NCBI RefSeq assembly: GCF_019654915.1
Contig: NZ_BPET01000018.1
Location: 1 to 64,000, forward strand
Reading direction: 5' to 3'
DNA from: Shewanella sp. MBTL60-007
Lineage (GTDB): Bacteria; Pseudomonadota; Gammaproteobacteria; Enterobacterales; Shewanellaceae
Length of the DNA: 64,000 bases
Shown here: positions 60,665 through 64,000 of the stretch, piece by piece
Position numbering within the stretch: the first letter of the stretch is position 1
How the letters are laid out: the number at the start of each line of letters is the position of its first letter
Notes under the pieces: model-generated
What the model was told of the DNA's origin: nothing
The model's input: only the letters and a program-made list of their open reading frames with translations
Database searches by the model: none
Program-made: the position numbers and the translations under genes

Positions 60665-62320
60665 CTAGATTTCATCTTCCCAACAGACTTTACCACCACG
60701 AATGCCATCAACCTTGTCGCTAAACTTCTTCTCGAGAATATGGCGCTTGATCTTCAATGTTGGTGTTAAGACGTCATTTTCTACATCCCATGGCTCGCTG
60801 ACGATGACGATAGCGTCGACCGTTTCATGGGACTCTAAGTGTGGGTTTACTGCATCTATGGTGTTTTTCAGCGATACCCTCACTTCTTCTCTTGGCTGTA
60901 CCGCTGCCCCTTCTGACAACTGAACTAGGGCGATAGGGTGAGGTAGACCCGAACCGATAACACAGATCATCTCCACATGGGGATCTTGTGCAAGTTTGCG
61001 CTCGATCGGTACTGGTGCAACATACTTACCCTTAGCCGTTTTAAAGTTGTCTTTAACACGGCCGGTGATGCTGACATTGCCTTCATCATCGATAGAGCAG
61101 AGATCCCCTGTATGGAAGAAACCATCTTTATCGAAGCACTTAGCGCTTTCTTCTTCTTGCTTATAGTAGCCCTGCATTAGGCCTGGGCTCTTAACCAAGA
61201 GTTCGCCTTCATCGGATTGCTTGGCTTCACAGCCTTCTACGGCGCGACCAACTGAGCCAATTTTTCTGGGATCGAATGGGTGGTTGATAATCGAGTAGGC
61301 ACAGTTTTCGGTCATGCCCCAAGCCTCACTGATATCGAGACCTATATTGTGATACCACTCAACCAGCGATGGCGGGATCGGTGCCGAACCAGAGCCCAAT
61401 AGGTGGCAGTGCTCCAAGCCTAAACCTTGGTGGATCTTACGCTTCACTATGCTGCTAATGATCGGCACTTTTAATAGGAAGTTAAGCTTCTTGTAGCCGA
61501 TTTTATCGATAATATTTTTCTGGAATAGGCTCCAAAGGCGCGGCACAGAGAAAAATACCGTAGGTCTAGCGCGCTGCACGTCGGCAACGAAGCTATCTAG
61601 ACTTTCAACAAAGGCGACACTGCTACCTGAATAGAAAGAGGAGCCTTGAATCGCCACACGCTCGGTAATATGCGCTAGCGGTAAGTAAGACAGTAATCTG
61701 TCTTCAACATCCGTTTTAAGGTCACGCACTACCGCAGTACAGGTCCAGGCATAGCTAGCAAAGTTCTGAATTGCGCCTTTTGGTTTACCAGTCGAGCCAG
61801 AGGTATAGATGATGGTCATTACCTGCTCGGGTGTAGGTAGCGGCGCATCAATTAAAGGCTGACCCATATTGAGCAATTTATCCCAGTGGTACTGAGATGG
61901 CATGGTGTCGTAGGGCATGGCAATACGCAGAATGTCACCGCCAACGCCTGCTTCTTGGTCCGCCCAGTAATCAAGTTTACCGATAAAAATGGCTTTGGCT
62001 TCACTGTGCTCTAAGGTGTAGCGAATGGTATCGGCATTGGCGGTTGGATAGATAGGTACGCTTATATAGCCACCGTGCATAAGGGCTAAATCAGTAATAA
62101 ACCACTCGGCGCAGTTTTTAGAAAGTACGGCAACCTTGTCTCCAGGATTGAGGCCTAGGTGTCTCAATGCGCCGGCAATCTGCTGCATTTTGGTTTGAAC
62201 ATCGCGCCAAGTAAAGGTCTTATATTTGCCGTCAATAGGCTGCTTTAGATAAACTTGATCGCCTTGTTTTTCAACCCAATGTTCGAGCATCTCAATCGGG
62301 GTTTTCATAGAGGATTCCAT
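60665..62320 (-). CDS. Long-chain acyl-CoA synthetase (AMP-binding)
   Basis: A 551-residue adenylate-forming enzyme of the FadD15/FAA1-like group. IIYTSGSTGKPKGAI (P-loop), SEAWGMTENCAY (A5), HTGDLCSIDDEG and ITGRVKDNFKTAKGKYVAPV (A8, catalytic Lys region) are present. It activates fatty acids to CoA thioesters. ATG codons at 62320 and 62308 are both in frame, the second with GGAA before it. It is not part of the ape operon. Confidence 0.85.
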   Translation of the reverse strand: MESSMKTPIEMLEHWVEKQGDQVYLKQPIDGKYKTFTWRDVQTKMQQIAGALRHLGLNPGDKVAVLSKNCAEWFITDLALMHGGYISVPIYPTANADTIRYTLEHSEAKAIFIGKLDYWADQEAGVGGDILRIAMPYDTMPSQYHWDKLLNMGQPLIDAPLPTPEQVMTIIYTSGSTGKPKGAIQNFASYAWTCTAVVRDLKTDVEDRLLSYLPLAHITERVAIQGSSFYSGSSVAFVESLDSFVADVQRARPTVFFSVPRLWSLFQKNIIDKIGYKKLNFLLKVPIISSIVKRKIHQGLGLEHCHLLGSGSAPIPPSLVEWYHNIGLDISEAWGMTENCAYSIINHPFDPRKIGSVGRAVEGCEAKQSDEGELLVKSPGLMQGYYKQEEESAKCFDKDGFFHTGDLCSIDDEGNVSITGRVKDNFKTAKGKYVAPVPIERKLAQDPHVEMICVIGSGLPHPIALVQLSEGAAVQPREEVRVSLKNTIDAVNPHLESHETVDAIVIVSEPWDVENDVLTPTLKIKRHILEKKFSDKVDGIRGGKVCWEDEI

Positions 62321-62533
62321 TGCAATTCCATATTGATAGTTGTTAATTCCAGTTCAGCCTAGTTATTTCTTTTTGTTTTAATCGTTCGTTTAACAGGCTA
62401 CTTTAATCTTGAGTATGGCGAAAAATGTGATCTAAGACAAACTTTTTCAAACGGGTGTTACAATTTAGTTTGTTGTGGATTGGAGTGTGGTTGGTAGACG
62501 AGCACAGGGAATTGAGGTTGTTAGAGATAAAAA

Positions 62534-62573
62534 AATACCAGCACTGCCATTGATAGGCATGAGTGCTGGTATT
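62534..62573 (-). terminator. Terminator of trmH
   Basis: AATACCAGCACT and AGTGCTGGTATT arms; on the minus strand the hairpin is followed by a T run. It lies 12 bases after the stop. Confidence 0.88.
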
Positions 62574-62584
62574 CTTGATTGGTA

Positions 62585-63277
62585 TTACTCTTCGTCTGAA
62601 GGGGCGCGCATCTTTTGCCACCAGTCTTCATCGGCAACAATTTGGCCTTGATCATCAACTCTTGGATAAGGCAATTTCTTACGGCGACATGCTTTAGCGT
62701 ATATCGGGTGGCCTTGCTCGAATAGCTTAATTTGGCAGTAGGCATCATCTAGCTTACGTGTGCCGTACATTCCTGCATCAGTGCGTTGGCGTTGAGCCTC
62801 ATACATAATCAGAGCGGAAGCCACAGACACGTTCAGAGATTGCACCATGCCGATCATTGGAATGATGATGTGCTGGTCGGCAGCAGCTATGCCTTCTGGG
62901 CTCACGCCATCGCGCTCATTACCCATAATAATCACTGTGGGTTTGGTGTAATCAATCTCTCTAAAATCGACCGCAGTATCAGAAAACGTTGTCGCTAAAA
63001 TTTGCATGTCTTTGGCCCGAAACTCTTCAACGGCTTCAGCCATAGTGTGGTGTACACGGGTTTTGACCCATTGCTGGCTACCCGAGGCTGTGTTACCTGA
63101 CACACGCATCTCGATATCAGACCAAACAGCGTGTACTTCGTGCAGACCTGCTGCATCAGCCGTTCTTAGTACGGCGGCGATATTATTTCCCTTGTGCACG
63201 GTATCTAGGCACACGGTAAGATCGGGTTGACGGTTGTCTAGCATCTGGTTGATACGGGCGAAACGTTCAGGACTCAT
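62585..63277 (-). CDS. trmH: tRNA (Gm18) 2'-O-methyltransferase TrmH
   Basis: SPOUT methyltransferase of 230 residues. Motif 1 region NIAAVLRTADAAGL, motif 2 IIMGNERDGVSPEG and motif 3 IPMIGMVQSLNVSVASALIM form the trefoil knot that binds AdoMet. It follows ridA and spoT; in E. coli trmH also follows spoT. Confidence 0.93.
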   Translation of the reverse strand: MSPERFARINQMLDNRQPDLTVCLDTVHKGNNIAAVLRTADAAGLHEVHAVWSDIEMRVSGNTASGSQQWVKTRVHHTMAEAVEEFRAKDMQILATTFSDTAVDFREIDYTKPTVIIMGNERDGVSPEGIAAADQHIIIPMIGMVQSLNVSVASALIMYEAQRQRTDAGMYGTRKLDDAYCQIKLFEQGHPIYAKACRRKKLPYPRVDDQGQIVADEDWWQKMRAPSDEE

Positions 63278-63315
63278 GGCAGGCTTCTAATTAGTAGGAT
63301 AGCTGGTTTTAAATA

Positions 63316-63341
63316 ATAAAATGGGCGCCGTAGCGCCCGTT
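63316..63341 (-). terminator. Hairpin between ridA and trmH
   Basis: GGGCGC-CGTA-GCGCCC (63323-63338) with TTTTATTATTT following on the minus strand. A likely terminator of the spoT-ridA transcript. Confidence 0.75.
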
Positions 63342-63361
63342 TGATCGAGATATGGAAATGA

Positions 63362-63745
63362 TTAGATCTCCATGACTCCATCCATCTCAACAAGTGAATC
63401 TTTCGGTAGTTGCTTCACACCGATAGCTGCACGTGCTGGATAAGGCTGTTCAAAGTAGCGACCCATTATCTCATTGACAGTGGCAAAGTTGCTTAGATCT
63501 GTCATAAAGATATTTAGCTTAACGATATCGCTAAGAGAACCGCCAGCCGCTTGGCAAACGGCGGTCAGGTTTTCAAATACTTGAACAACCTGAGCTTCAA
63601 ATTCGTCGCTAACGATCTGCATTGATTCAGGATCGAGTGGGATCTGACCAGATAAATACACAGTGCTACCGACTTTAACAGCTTGAGAGTATGTGCCTAT
63701 CGCTTGTGGTGCTTTATTGGTTGCGATGATGATCTTTTCTGCCAT
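63362..63745 (-). CDS. ridA: Enamine/imine deaminase RidA
   Basis: A 127-residue RidA/YjgF protein that hydrolyses reactive 2-aminoacrylate-type enamines. Conserved Tyr near residue 19 (GTYSQAV), the Arg in [12 protein letters not shown] (about 105) and the Glu in [11 protein letters not shown] form the active-site set. It lies 27 bases after spoT. Confidence 0.93.
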   Translation of the reverse strand: MAEKIIIATNKAPQAIGTYSQAVKVGSTVYLSGQIPLDPESMQIVSDEFEAQVVQVFENLTAVCQAAGGSLSDIVKLNIFMTDLSNFATVNEIMGRYFEQPYPARAAIGVKQLPKDSLVEMDGVMEI

Positions 63746-63772
63746 GCTCTTTCCTTGTTTATTTGAAGTAAA

Positions 63773-64000
63773 TTAACGGTTTCTCGATGTACGCAATACT
63801 TCCGGAAGTACTCTGATCCGACGCATCACGTTAGCTAAATGAATGCGATCTCTCACTGAAATGCGTAAGTTGATGAGGAAAACTCGCCCATCACGCTCTT
63901 CAGTGGTTAAGTTATGAATGTTTGAACCCGCAGCGGCCACAATCGAGGTGATTTTAGCCAGCGCACCTTGATGGTTTACAATTTCAACTCTCAGGTTAGC
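63773..64000 (-). CDS. spoT: SpoT, C-terminal end (partial)
   Basis: Only the last 75 codons plus the stop are in the window; the gene continues beyond 64000. The frame encodes a C-terminal ACT domain ending LANVMRRIRVLPEVLRTSRN plus R, which closely resembles the end of bifunctional (p)ppGpp synthetase/hydrolase SpoT. The spoT-ridA-trmH order supports it. Confidence 0.88.
   Translation of the reverse strand, partial: ANLRVEIVNHQGALAKITSIVAAAGSNIHNLTTEERDGRVFLINLRISVRDRIHLANVMRRIRVLPEVLRTSRNR

Overview
The window reads as a chromosomal segment of a marine Shewanella (Gammaproteobacteria, Alteromonadales). This rests on protein families and on gene order that I recall from the genus (cpxA-cpxR-cpxP-fieF, ntrB-ntrC, an IDO-like gene with kynU, glnA, typA, an aryl polyene operon, recG, trmH-ridA-spoT). 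No database search was possible, so the species is left open. Base composition is moderate, and the extreme left end is clearly more AT-rich.

Left end (1-5.7 kb): a DMSP-cleavage locus, with dddY (periplasmic DMSP lyase) between two unrelated outer-membrane channels, a LysR regulator and a TetR regulator. Next come an envelope-stress module (cpxA, cpxR, a cpxP-like gene with CpxR boxes, fieF) and the nitrogen two-component pair ntrC/ntrB with two overlapping NtrC palindromes upstream. These are followed by a DUF4124 gene, a pseudopilin, a lysozyme-inhibitor-like lipoprotein, and an electrophile-detoxification group (DJ-1/PfpI protein, YqhD-like reductase, NemR-like TetR) with two matching operators. 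A tryptophan/kynurenine pair (PrnB/IDO-superfamily protein and kynureninase, with a divergent Lrp-type regulator) precedes a YCF48-like protein, a DAACS symporter, glnA (sigma-54 promoter and NtrC site) and typA.

Middle (27.7-38.4 kb): a 55-codon membrane-protein gene tightly linked to a DsbB-family protein with a large C-terminal periplasmic domain, like the dba-dsbI pair of Campylobacter. Then come pdxY, a NapH-like polyferredoxin, small envelope proteins, yihY, a prolyl-aminopeptidase-like hydrolase, dtd, a hotdog protein and a rhodanese. Three intergenic islands at 30.6-31.0, 36.0-36.4 and 37.9-38.4 kb share one set of repeat modules. The last two are in inverted orientation around the dtd block.

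Right part (38.4-56 kb): one 17.5-kb minus-strand operon for an aryl polyene pigment. Its genes match the ape scheme in exact order C to R. Two extra genes are inserted: a HAL/TAL-family ammonia-lyase and a flavoprotein with flavin-dependent-halogenase signatures. Between the ammonia-lyase and the thioesterase apeK lie three tandem 43-44-codon mini-ORFs with a 131-bp period. Each starts with the ApeK N-terminus, has its own Shine-Dalgarno sequence, and is joined to the next by TAATG or ATGA overlaps. This is the most unusual structure in the window. The right end holds a DUF3014 protein, recG, a Ca/Na antiporter, a long-chain acyl-CoA ligase, trmH, ridA and the 3' end of spoT. No rRNA, tRNA, CRISPR array, transposase or prophage gene was recognised.
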